Source of the DNA: an uncultured bacterium
GTDB taxonomy: Bacteria; Desulfobacterota; Binatia; UBA1149; CAITLU01
Reading direction: 5' to 3'
DNA: 64,000 nt
Assembly (NCBI GenBank): GCA_903893315.1
Contig: CAITLU010000013.1
Span: forward strand, 1 to 64,000
How positions within the stretch are numbered: the first letter of the stretch is position 1; each line of letters begins with the position of its first letter. The notes under the pieces are model-generated. The model was not told where the DNA came from. It was given only the letters and a program-made list of their open reading frames with translations, and searched no databases. Below, one piece after another: positions 14,963 to 23,751 of this stretch. A program made the position numbers and the translations under genes.

Positions 14963-17818
14963 TTACGCCTCCGGAGTTCCAGGCTCGAAGCGCTCAATCT
15001 GGACTGGGACGTGCCGCGGTACGTGAACCGGTCCGCTCTCGAAGACCCGGTAGCTCAGATGCCCGTAGTCGCCCACCAGATGCACGGGTTTGAGCGGAGC
15101 CGTGTTGAGCACCATGTCGCTGCGCCAATCCGCGAACTGATACGGCTCCCAGGCGTGATACAGGATCGCCACCCCGGCCGGCAACGAGTTCGCGACCCGG
15201 GCCCGCACGCGGAACCTGCCGCGGAAGTTGCGCACCACCACCTCGTCGTTGTCGCCGATGCGGCGGGACGCGGCATCCTCGGCCGACATCCACATCGAGG
15301 GCTCCCCGCGCTGCAACCGCAGCAGCAACGGCGCGGTACGCCAGATCGAGTGGATGCTCCAGCGCGTGTGGCCTCCTGCCAGCAGGATGGGATACTCATC
15401 CCCTTTCCGCAGGACCGGCTTGAAGCACGGCAGCACTTCGTCGGCTTCTTCGAACCACGCATGGTCGAGATAAAACTGCTGACGTCCGGTCAGAGTCGGC
15501 CACGCGTGCTTGCCTTCGACGTGGATGCGCGACGGCGAAAGACTTCCCTGCTCTTCGAGGTCGCTGCCAATGCCGCTGGTAACGCCCCAGCCGCCGACCG
15601 AACGCGCGCGGATTCCGCCCTTCTCACACATTTCCTTCCAGCCCAGCCCGCCGGTGGAAGAGGTGCCTTTCAAAATCACGTCGGCGACCACTTCGTCGTC
15701 GAGAGGCCCGAACTTACCGTTGTCGGTGAAGCGATCGCCGATCTCTGCCAACGGGCCTGTCAGCCCTCGCGCCAGTGCACGCTTCTGAATCTCCAGCGCG
15801 AGCAGGGCCATGATCTCCCACTCCGGCTTGGAATCGCCGAGCGGGAGCACGGCACGATCACCGACGACGATGTACGGCGAAAGTGCCACCGCGTATTTGA
15901 CGCCGCGCTTCTCGTAATAGCTCGCCGCCGGCAGCACCAGGTCGGACTTGGCGCCGGTGGTCGACAGACGCGGGTCAACCGCGACGATCAGATCGAGCTT
16001 CGGCCACAGCACCCGCTCGACGACGTCCGGCACCGGCCAGCGACGCAGCGAGTTGACTCCCGACGTGATCAAGACGCGCGGCGGCCGGTCCTGCGGAGGA
16101 CGTGGTACCAGCCAGTTGTTGGCCACGGCCGTGCGCAGATACTCAAGCGGCTCGCGTGGAAGCTTCGGGTCGTGAAGGCCGTTTTCCCAGGCCTCGCTGA
16201 GACCGCCGTGAACGTACAGGAACAGGTGCGACGGCGTGTACTCCAGACGCGGCGAGACTTCGCGGATGGCCTTCTCCATGTCACGCGGCGGCGGCGTGTA
16301 GACGCGCAGCATCTGCTTCACCAGCCAGTTAGGTTTTGCGCTCGGCAGCAGCCCGTCTGCACCTTCGAACGGCAGCCAGGCCGCGAAGCGCACGCCGGAA
16401 CCGGTGCGGCCGTGCTGGCCGCGCAGAGCCGACAGCAGAATGAGCGCACGCTGCAACAGATCGCTGTGATGTGTCTTGCACGAACCCCAACTCGCGTAGA
16501 TCAGCGTGCGCTTCGATTTCGCCAGCAGATCAACGAGTTGTTCCTGGGTCTTGGCGCCGACCCCGGTGACCTGAGTGACGTACTCCGGCGTGTACTGGAC
16601 CAGCTTCTGCCGCAGGCGATCCATCACCGGCCGCACCGTCACGTTCCCCTTCGTCGTCTCCGCCTTGAAGGTGCCGGTCAGAGCCGGAACAAGATCGCCG
16701 AGCGCGAGCGAATCGCTCCAGGTTCCCTGCGTTGCCGGCGCTTCGACGATCCTGCCGCTTCCGACTTCGGCGACGTAGAAGATGTCGTCCTTGCCGCCGG
16801 CTGCCAGATCGGACTGGCGCAGGAATTTTCCGTTGTCGTCGCGCACCAGAAACGGCAGATCGGTCTGCTCCCGGACATACGCTTCATCAACGACGCCGCG
16901 TTCCATCAGCGCACGCGCCGCCCCCAAGGCCAGCGCGGTATCGGTGCCGGTATGCGGGTTGATCCACAACGAGGCGTGAATGGCGCTGGGAGAAAAATCC
17001 GGCGTGACGGTCACGACCGTCGTGCCGCTGTACCTTGCCTCGGTCAGAAAGTGCGCATCCGGAATCCGTGTCGACAGCGGGTTGCAGTGCCAGAAGATCA
17101 GCGTGTCAGCACGGAACCAATCGTCCGATGTCCCGTCGACGAAGGAGGTTCCCCAGGTCTGCCGTGCGCCCATGGCGAGATCGCCGGTGCCCGCGAAACC
17201 GTCCAGCATCGTCGCGCCGAGCATCTGGAACAGGCGCATCTCGCCAATGCTGCTCGGCCCCCAATCGACGTTCGAAGTCCCGTTGTCATAGACCACGGTA
17301 TCGGCGCCGCTTTGCTGGTTGGCGTCGACGATGGCGCCCGCGATACGCCCGATGGCGTCCTCCCACGAAACGCGGCGCCAGCGCCCGGAACCGCGCTCTC
17401 CAACACGCTCCATCGGATAGGTGACACGGCCGGGGGCCGTCATCAGCGTGCTGTAACAGCAGCCTTTCTGACAACCGCGAGGCCCGTAATCTGGCAATCC
17501 CGGCGCCTCGCGGTCGTAGATGTCAGCCTGCTCTTCGCGCCAGACTATTCCGTCTTTGACGAAGACGTTCCACGAACAGGCGCTGAAACAGTTTGCACGC
17601 GAGTGCGTGCAGCGCACGACGCTGTCCCAGTTCCAAGCCTTGCGGTACAGGTCTTCCCAGGTGCGATAGGAAAGCGGCAACGGCGCTTCGCCCGCTTCGG
17701 CAACAGCCACCGCGACGCTACCATCGCCGCGCACCGACGGGAGCAATGACCGTAACGAAAGAGCCAGCGTCCCGGCGGCACTACGGATCAGGAACTCGCG
17801 GCGGGTCCACGTCTTCAT
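14963..17818 (-). CDS. Tat-exported molybdoenzyme alpha subunit, copy 4 of the tandem array
   Basis: 951 residues, twin-arginine signal WTRREFLIRSAAG at the N terminus. Fe-S ligands H72, C77, C81 and C116 (PRGCQKGCCYS); likely molybdenum ligand D213 (GTGDLAMGARQTWG). C-terminal blocks GGHTRWSIHSIWR and YHAWEPYQF are present. It is the last gene of the large operon, 53 nt after alpha copy 3, and the gap contains a hairpin. It is more like the 3764-6631 and 17872-20760 copies than the close pair upstream. Expected to oxidise or reduce an organic or oxyanion substrate in the periplasm with the shared beta and gamma subunits; substrate unknown. Confidence 0.93.
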   Translation of the reverse strand: MKTWTRREFLIRSAAGTLALSLRSLLPSVRGDGSVAVAVAEAGEAPLPLSYRTWEDLYRKAWNWDSVVRCTHSRANCFSACSWNVFVKDGIVWREEQADIYDREAPGLPDYGPRGCQKGCCYSTLMTAPGRVTYPMERVGERGSGRWRRVSWEDAIGRIAGAIVDANQQSGADTVVYDNGTSNVDWGPSSIGEMRLFQMLGATMLDGFAGTGDLAMGARQTWGTSFVDGTSDDWFRADTLIFWHCNPLSTRIPDAHFLTEARYSGTTVVTVTPDFSPSAIHASLWINPHTGTDTALALGAARALMERGVVDEAYVREQTDLPFLVRDDNGKFLRQSDLAAGGKDDIFYVAEVGSGRIVEAPATQGTWSDSLALGDLVPALTGTFKAETTKGNVTVRPVMDRLRQKLVQYTPEYVTQVTGVGAKTQEQLVDLLAKSKRTLIYASWGSCKTHHSDLLQRALILLSALRGQHGRTGSGVRFAAWLPFEGADGLLPSAKPNWLVKQMLRVYTPPPRDMEKAIREVSPRLEYTPSHLFLYVHGGLSEAWENGLHDPKLPREPLEYLRTAVANNWLVPRPPQDRPPRVLITSGVNSLRRWPVPDVVERVLWPKLDLIVAVDPRLSTTGAKSDLVLPAASYYEKRGVKYAVALSPYIVVGDRAVLPLGDSKPEWEIMALLALEIQKRALARGLTGPLAEIGDRFTDNGKFGPLDDEVVADVILKGTSSTGGLGWKEMCEKGGIRARSVGGWGVTSGIGSDLEEQGSLSPSRIHVEGKHAWPTLTGRQQFYLDHAWFEEADEVLPCFKPVLRKGDEYPILLAGGHTRWSIHSIWRTAPLLLRLQRGEPSMWMSAEDAASRRIGDNDEVVVRNFRGRFRVRARVANSLPAGVAILYHAWEPYQFADWRSDMVLNTAPLKPVHLVGDYGHLSYRVFESGPVHVPRHVPVQIERFEPGTPEA

Positions 17819-17840
17819 ACAATCAACTCATGTCGAAACC

Positions 17841-17869
17841 GTGCAGGTCCTACGAAAGATCCTGCACGC
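17841..17869 (-). other. Hairpin between alpha copies 3 and 4
   Basis: Inverted repeat CGTGCAGG (17841-17848) / CCTGCACG (17862-17869) with a 13-nt loop, lying in the 53-nt gap before the copy 4 start. The left side of the gap has no T run. It could be an attenuator or a processing site that lowers expression of the last gene. Confidence 0.45.
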
Positions 17870-17871
17870 TG

Positions 17872-20760
17872 CTAGGCACGTACCACGTCCACCGTGGTAC
17901 CGCGTGGTCCGTGGCTCGGAGCCGCGAAATACATGCGATAGCGGATGTGACCGTAACCGCCCGCTACGTGAGTAGGCTTCCAAGGCGACGGCACCGCGAC
18001 CTGGCTCTGCATCCAGTCTCGGAACTGGTAGCTTTCCCAGGCGTGGTAAATGATGACCTGCCCCGGCTGCACCGCGGCAGACGGCCTGACGTGGATGAAG
18101 AATGACCCCACGTCGTTGTACACGCGAGCCTCGTCGTGGTCCTTCAGACTACGGCTGGTCGCATCGTCGATGTTCATCACCATGATCGGCTGGCCTCGTT
18201 GCAGGCGCAGCAGATGGCGTTGATCGCGCCAGATCCCGTGGATCGACCAGCGGGTGTGTCCACCGGTTAGCCGCAACGGATAGTTGCCGCCGGCCTTGGG
18301 GCTGTCCTTGTGCACCGGCAAGCCTTCGCCGATTTCCATGTACCACGGGTGCTCAATCAGGAACTGTTGCCGGCCGCTGAGCGTCGGCCACGGCTGTTTT
18401 TCTTCGACAAACCACCGCTGCGGATAAACCGTTTCACCCGCCTTGTAGTCGCTGCACACTTGATTGTGCGGGCCGTAGTGACCGATCGCCTGCACTGGTA
18501 GTGCGCCGCGCTCCTTTGCGTCTTTCCACGTGAAGCCCTTGGTCACCGACGAGTCCCGGATCAGGTGGTCCATCGCGGCGGGTTCGTCGTTTTCGCTGTA
18601 GGCCCCGTCTTTCGACCACGCCTCGTAGAATCGGGTGTAGTCCCGCTCGATGCCGTAGGCGTCCTTGAACGGCTTTACCCCGCGAGCCACCGCACGCTCT
18701 TGAATCCTGCGGGCCAGCAGGCCGAAAATCTCCCATTCCGATTTCGATTCTTCCAGCGGCGGCACCGCCTGATCGCCGAAGATCACATAAGGCACCAAGG
18801 TCTGCGGATACTTCAGCCCGATCTTCTCGTAGTACCCCGCCGCGGGCAGCAGTACGTCAGACTCCAGACCGGTGGTGGACATCTTGAAGTTCACGTTGAT
18901 GATCAGGTCGAGCTTCGGCCACAGATGCTTGCGCACCAGGTGTGGAGCCGGCCAGCGCCGCAACGGGTTCACGCCGGTATAGAAGTAAACGCGCGGCGGC
19001 CGATCAGCCGGCGGACAAACGCGCAGCCATCCCTTCTCGGTAGCCTCCCGCACGTACTCCGCTGTCTTGCGCGGCAACGCGGGATCGTTGAAGTCGGGAC
19101 GATCGGTGATTTCCTTCAGGCCGCCGTGCACGTAGAGGAACGGCAACGTCGCGGTGTACGCGCGTTCGTTCGTTACTTTGTAGAGAATGTTTTCGTAGTC
19201 ACGCGCAGTCGGCTTGACCACCTTGAGCAACAGGCGCAGATGCATCGGCATCTCGAGCCCGGTCCCCATCTCGTCCATCGCGTCGACGCTGTACCAGCCT
19301 CCGGGACGAACACCGCCGCCGCGTTTTCCCTGATTCCCGGTCAGCGCCATCAACAGGCACATGGTCCGCTGCATCAGATCGGAGTGGTAGTGCTTGCACG
19401 ACCCCCACGAAGCGAAGATCGACGCGGTTTTCGCGCCGGCCACACCGCGAGCGACACGGATGATGGTTTCGGGTTGAACTCCGCAGATAGCGGACGCCAG
19501 TTCGGGCGTGTACTGTTTCAGGTGTTCTTCGAGAACTACCAGCAACGGCCGCGCATTGACCGTGACGCCGGAAGCAAGCTTGACCGGGTAGCGGCCCGTA
19601 AGCGCCGGCACGACCGAACCGAGCTTCAGACTTTGGTTGCTGTCGCCTTGCGTGCCGGGAGCCAGCGAAATCTCCCGCACCGTCTGATCCCAGAAATAGA
19701 AAAGGTCTTCCTTACCGCCGGCCTCGACGTCCTTCTCGCAAAGGTAGCGCCCGGTATCCTCGCGCACGAGGAACGGCAGATCGGTCTGTTCGCGCACGTA
19801 GTCAGGCTTGAACAGATTCTCCTTGATGATCACGTGCGCCATGCCCAAACCGAGCGCAGCATCGGTACCGATTCTCGGATTCATCCACAGGTCGGCATGA
19901 ACCGAACTGGCGTTGTAATCCGGCGCAATCGACACCACCGTGGCGCCTTTGTAACGCGCCTCCCAGAAAAAGTGGGCGTCAGGAATCCGGGTGTAGACGG
20001 GATTGGCGATCCAGATCAGGATGTAATCCGAATTGAACCAATCATCCGAAGTGCCGTCGGCGTTGAAATGGCCCCACGTCTGGATCGCACCCATAGGCAG
20101 GTCGCCGACTCCAGCCCACGAGTCCATGATCGTCGCGCCGAATTGGTAGAAAAACCGCATCTCTCCAGCAGTACTGGTGCCGAAGTCGATGTTGGTCGTA
20201 CCGTTATCGTAAACAACGGTGTCAGGGCCGGACTCGATGGCGACGTCGAGCAGCTTGTCGGCAACCTGCGTCAACGCTTCGTCCCATGACATGCGCTCCC
20301 AGCTACCGGAGCCGCGTTCACCCGCGCGTCGCACCGGGTACTTGAGGCGCGACGGCTCGTACATGAGTTGGCTGTAGCAACCGCCCTTCTGACATCCGCG
20401 CGGATTCATGTCTGGAACGCTGCTGTTGGGCGCCTCGTAGATCGTGTTCTGCTCTTCGCGCCACACGATGCCGTCCTTGACGAAGAGGTTCCAGGAGCAG
20501 GCCGCGATACAATTGGTACGCAGGTGCGATCCCTTGACGATCTTGTCCCAGGTCCACTGCTTGCGGTACAGATCTTCCCACCGCCGATAGTCCGGCAGCG
20601 GAGGAAGCGCTGTGGCCTTGGTCGGCGCAGCAGGTGCGGGAGCCGGCGCTCCTGACGGCGCCTTTCCATCAGGTCCACAAGCGAACTGCAGATTCGACAG
20701 CGTCAACCCCAGCGCCGCCACGCCGAAATTACGCAGGAAAGTTCTACGCGTCAGAATCAT
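17872..20760 (-). CDS. Tat-exported molybdoenzyme alpha subunit, copy 3, possible lipoprotein
   Basis: 962 residues. The N terminus MILTRRTFLRNFG is a twin-arginine signal. The hydrophobic part ends LSNLQFACGPDG, where C28 may be a lipid attachment Cys, although the preceding residues match a lipobox only loosely. A Pro/Ala-rich linker follows (about 35-56, APAPAPAAP), absent from the other copies. Fe-S ligands H79, C84, C88 and C123; likely molybdenum ligand D220 (GVGDLPMGAIQTWG). Blocks GGHTRWSIHGIWR and YHAWESYQF are conserved. I infer a version tethered to the membrane. The gene starts 13 nt after alpha copy 2 stops. Confidence 0.92.
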   Translation of the reverse strand: MILTRRTFLRNFGVAALGLTLSNLQFACGPDGKAPSGAPAPAPAAPTKATALPPLPDYRRWEDLYRKQWTWDKIVKGSHLRTNCIAACSWNLFVKDGIVWREEQNTIYEAPNSSVPDMNPRGCQKGGCYSQLMYEPSRLKYPVRRAGERGSGSWERMSWDEALTQVADKLLDVAIESGPDTVVYDNGTTNIDFGTSTAGEMRFFYQFGATIMDSWAGVGDLPMGAIQTWGHFNADGTSDDWFNSDYILIWIANPVYTRIPDAHFFWEARYKGATVVSIAPDYNASSVHADLWMNPRIGTDAALGLGMAHVIIKENLFKPDYVREQTDLPFLVREDTGRYLCEKDVEAGGKEDLFYFWDQTVREISLAPGTQGDSNQSLKLGSVVPALTGRYPVKLASGVTVNARPLLVVLEEHLKQYTPELASAICGVQPETIIRVARGVAGAKTASIFASWGSCKHYHSDLMQRTMCLLMALTGNQGKRGGGVRPGGWYSVDAMDEMGTGLEMPMHLRLLLKVVKPTARDYENILYKVTNERAYTATLPFLYVHGGLKEITDRPDFNDPALPRKTAEYVREATEKGWLRVCPPADRPPRVYFYTGVNPLRRWPAPHLVRKHLWPKLDLIINVNFKMSTTGLESDVLLPAAGYYEKIGLKYPQTLVPYVIFGDQAVPPLEESKSEWEIFGLLARRIQERAVARGVKPFKDAYGIERDYTRFYEAWSKDGAYSENDEPAAMDHLIRDSSVTKGFTWKDAKERGALPVQAIGHYGPHNQVCSDYKAGETVYPQRWFVEEKQPWPTLSGRQQFLIEHPWYMEIGEGLPVHKDSPKAGGNYPLRLTGGHTRWSIHGIWRDQRHLLRLQRGQPIMVMNIDDATSRSLKDHDEARVYNDVGSFFIHVRPSAAVQPGQVIIYHAWESYQFRDWMQSQVAVPSPWKPTHVAGGYGHIRYRMYFAAPSHGPRGTTVDVVRA

Positions 20761-20773
20761 CGTATCGTGCTCC

Positions 20774-23638
20774 TCAAACGAACTTCGTCACCTCGACGCG
20801 AGTATCACGATCGCTCTGCGCCGGTTGCAGACAAATCGACATCGGCCGCAGGTGGAACTGGCCACCGGCGAGCTCGACGGGATTGATGGGGCTGGGAATC
20901 AGGTTCTGGAAACCCTTTTTGTCCGGGAACTGATGGTTCTCCCAGGCATGATAGACGATCACCTGCCCCGGACGCACGCTCGGCGCCACCTTCGCGTGAA
21001 TCCGGAATTTGTCGATATCGTTGCCGACCTGCACTTCCTCACCGTCGGCGATGCCACGCGCGGCGGCGTCGTCGGTGTTCATGTACATGATCGGCCCGCC
21101 GCGCTGCTGGCGCAGCATCAGTGCATCGTCGCGCCACGCCGCGTGAATGCTCCAACGCGTGTGCCCTCCGGTCATGATCAGCGGATAGCGACCGCCGGCG
21201 GTCGGCGGATCCTTGTGCACCGGCAGCTCTTCGCCGAGTTCCAGATACAGTTCCTGATCGATGTAGAACTGAATACGCCGGGTCAGCGTCGGATAGATCA
21301 TCTTCTTCTGCGTGTGCCAGGTGAACGGAGAGATCGTCTCGCCGGGCACGATGTCGCACGCGTTGCCGACCGAGGTCGCTGCCTTACCGATGCCGGTAAA
21401 GCGCGCGTAGCCCTTCTCCTTGAGAGCTTCCCATTCCACCCCCTCCAGGTTGGATGAACGCCGGATAAGTTCTGCCGAAACCTTTTCCTCGTCGGATTCT
21501 GTGTAATTTCCCTGCAGCGTGAACGCGTCATAGACCGTGTCCAGCGATTTCTCGTTGCCGTGGCGATCCTTGAATGTCGCAACCCCGGCGGCCTTGGCAC
21601 GTTCCTGGACTTTCTTCGCGAGCAGCGCGGTGATCTCCCAGTCCGACTTGGTCTCCTGAAAGCTGGAGACCTGGGCGCCGACGTGCACGAACGGCATCAG
21701 CGGCGTCACCCACTTGTTCTCGGTGCGCTCGTACCATGCCGTCACCGGCAGGACGTAATCTGAATACTGAGCGGTCGATGACATGCGCCAGTCCAGCGTC
21801 ACGAGCGCGTGCAGCTTTGGGATAAGGTGCTCGAGCAACTTCGGATATCCGCGCAGGCGGCGCAGGATGTTGCTGCCGACCTCGAAGATGATGCGCGGAG
21901 TTTCGCCTCGCCGTGGCCACACGTACTGCCAGCCCTTGTCCAGCGACTCCTTGAGATAGTCCTTGACCTCGCGCTTCAGGTAGGGATCCCACTTGTGTCC
22001 GTCGGCAGCCAGATCGAGCAGGCCGCCGTGGATGTTCCAGAACAACACCCCGGAAACCCACGGCCCCTCCTTGTAGAGCTGCCGCGTCATTTCGTAGGTG
22101 ATCATCTCATCGGTAAAGCCGCGCAGTTTGAGCGGTACCGCTTCCTTCATGATCCGCGCCGTCAAGCTGAGCTCGCCGAAATTCCCCGAACTCTGCAGGA
22201 ACGAGAACGTGTCGATGCCGTCGGCGACCAGGAACGGGAACGCGCTGAAACCGCTGCCCTTCTTTCCCATGTGCCCGCACAACGACAGCAGCAGGATCTG
22301 CGAACGCTCCATCAGGTTGCCGTGATAGAACTTGCCCCAGTTGCTGCTGGTTACGTTGGCGACCGTCTTGGCTTTGGCGATGTCGCGAGCCAGCTGCCGA
22401 ATAGTCTGCACCGAAACCCCGGTCACGACCGTGGCCTGCTCGGGCGTGTAGCCGGCGCGAAGCTTCTCTTCCAAGACGACCAGCACAGGCCGCACGGAAA
22501 CCTTTCCTGTCAGTGTCATCGCTTCGTAAACACCGCTGGTGGCCGGCACAACCGCGCCGAGTTCGAGCGTCGTCTGCGACGCGGCGACGATCGCCTGGCT
22601 CGCGCTGTCGTACACGTACAGGACTTCATCGCTGCCGCCGCTTTCCAGGTCAGACTCGCGCAGGAACTGGCGAGTATCCTCGCGCACGAGGAATGGCATG
22701 TCTGTCTGCTCGCGGATGAAAGCCTCGTCGTAGAGGCGCTCCTCGACGATCACCTGGCACATCGCCAGAGCCAGCGCCGCATCGCTGCCGACGTTGACCG
22801 ACACCCACTGGTCGGCATGAATCCCCGACGCGTTCAGGTCAGGCGTGATTGCCACGATGCGCGAACCCTTGTAGCGCGCCTCGGTATAGATGTGGGCGTT
22901 CGGAATCTGCGTGTAGAGCGGATTGCAGCCCCAGACCAGGATGATTTCAGTCGCGAAATAATCGTCGAGCGAGCGCTCGGCGATGTTCTTGCCGAACGTC
23001 ACCGCGGCGCCGTTGTGGCCGTCGCCGATCTCGGTGTTCATGTCCAGAAACGTGCTGTCAATGGCCAGCCCGAGACGCAGCACGCCAGCCGTCATGTTGC
23101 CGAGCGTGAACAGCGGGCCGGGACTCCACACTATCTTGTCCGAACCTTCCTCGCGGATGGTTTCGATCATCTTGTCGGCGATCTCGGTCAGTGCCTGATC
23201 CCACGAGATCCGCTGCCACTGCCCGCCGCCGCGTTCGCCGACCCGTTTGAGCGGAAACTTCAGACGCGTCGGATCGTACATCCTCTCGCTGAAGCACGCG
23301 CCTTTCTGACAGCCGCGCGGGTTCATGTCGGGAACGTCAGGATTGGTCTGCGGATAATCGGCCGCCTGCTCTTCGCGCCAGACCAGACCGTCCTTCATGT
23401 AGACGTTCCAGCAGCAGTGGGCCTGGTACCAGCAGTTGACGAAGTGCGTGCTGCGACTGACCTTGTCCCAAGTCCACTTCTGCCGGTACAGATCTTCCCA
23501 AGTCCGATAGACGGGAATCGCAGGCGCACCAGACTCGGCGGCGCCGGCAGTCGAAACCGGGAACGCAAAACGGCGCAGCGAAAGCGCCAGCAAACCCGCA
23601 CCGGCACCCTGCAAAAACCGTCGTCGAGTAATCGTCAT
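20774..23638 (-). CDS. Tat-exported molybdoenzyme alpha subunit, copy 2 (close twin of copy 1)
   Basis: 954 residues. ATG 23638 is chosen over upstream frames because it opens the twin-arginine signal MTITRRRFLQGAG and follows GAGAGG. Ligands: H65, C69, then adjacent C75-C76 (HFVNCWYQAHCCWN), and C110. Molybdenum ligand candidate D206 (TEIGDGHNG). It is the same length as copy 1 and nearly identical to it in long blocks, so the pair arose by a recent tandem duplication. The wide C-x5-C or C-x6-C gap differs from the C-x3-C of copies 3 and 4 and from the 3764-6631 copy. The C-terminal block reads GGHTRWSIHAAWR, as in selenate, chlorate and dimethylsulfide enzymes. Confidence 0.93.
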   Translation of the reverse strand: MTITRRRFLQGAGAGLLALSLRRFAFPVSTAGAAESGAPAIPVYRTWEDLYRQKWTWDKVSRSTHFVNCWYQAHCCWNVYMKDGLVWREEQAADYPQTNPDVPDMNPRGCQKGACFSERMYDPTRLKFPLKRVGERGGGQWQRISWDQALTEIADKMIETIREEGSDKIVWSPGPLFTLGNMTAGVLRLGLAIDSTFLDMNTEIGDGHNGAAVTFGKNIAERSLDDYFATEIILVWGCNPLYTQIPNAHIYTEARYKGSRIVAITPDLNASGIHADQWVSVNVGSDAALALAMCQVIVEERLYDEAFIREQTDMPFLVREDTRQFLRESDLESGGSDEVLYVYDSASQAIVAASQTTLELGAVVPATSGVYEAMTLTGKVSVRPVLVVLEEKLRAGYTPEQATVVTGVSVQTIRQLARDIAKAKTVANVTSSNWGKFYHGNLMERSQILLLSLCGHMGKKGSGFSAFPFLVADGIDTFSFLQSSGNFGELSLTARIMKEAVPLKLRGFTDEMITYEMTRQLYKEGPWVSGVLFWNIHGGLLDLAADGHKWDPYLKREVKDYLKESLDKGWQYVWPRRGETPRIIFEVGSNILRRLRGYPKLLEHLIPKLHALVTLDWRMSSTAQYSDYVLPVTAWYERTENKWVTPLMPFVHVGAQVSSFQETKSDWEITALLAKKVQERAKAAGVATFKDRHGNEKSLDTVYDAFTLQGNYTESDEEKVSAELIRRSSNLEGVEWEALKEKGYARFTGIGKAATSVGNACDIVPGETISPFTWHTQKKMIYPTLTRRIQFYIDQELYLELGEELPVHKDPPTAGGRYPLIMTGGHTRWSIHAAWRDDALMLRQQRGGPIMYMNTDDAAARGIADGEEVQVGNDIDKFRIHAKVAPSVRPGQVIVYHAWENHQFPDKKGFQNLIPSPINPVELAGGQFHLRPMSICLQPAQSDRDTRVEVTKFV

Positions 23639-23751
23639 TGCCTCTCTCCCCGACGCGGCGTGGGCCGGATCGCTCAACAACTGGCCGCGACCGCCGACAC
23701 GCCAATCCGACACGCCGTCCGTAAGGGCACGATAGTCATCGTCTGATTCGT

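Noticed and set aside
14894-17749. A 951-codon open frame on the plus strand opposite alpha copy 4
   Set aside because: It is antisense to a clear molybdoenzyme gene. Its product is Arg/His/Gln-rich with no family features; long antisense frames are expected at this GC content.
18565-23746. Long plus-strand frames opposite alpha copies 2 and 3 (about 570-650 codons)
   Set aside because: Same antisense effect as above; no start signals and no recognisable domains.
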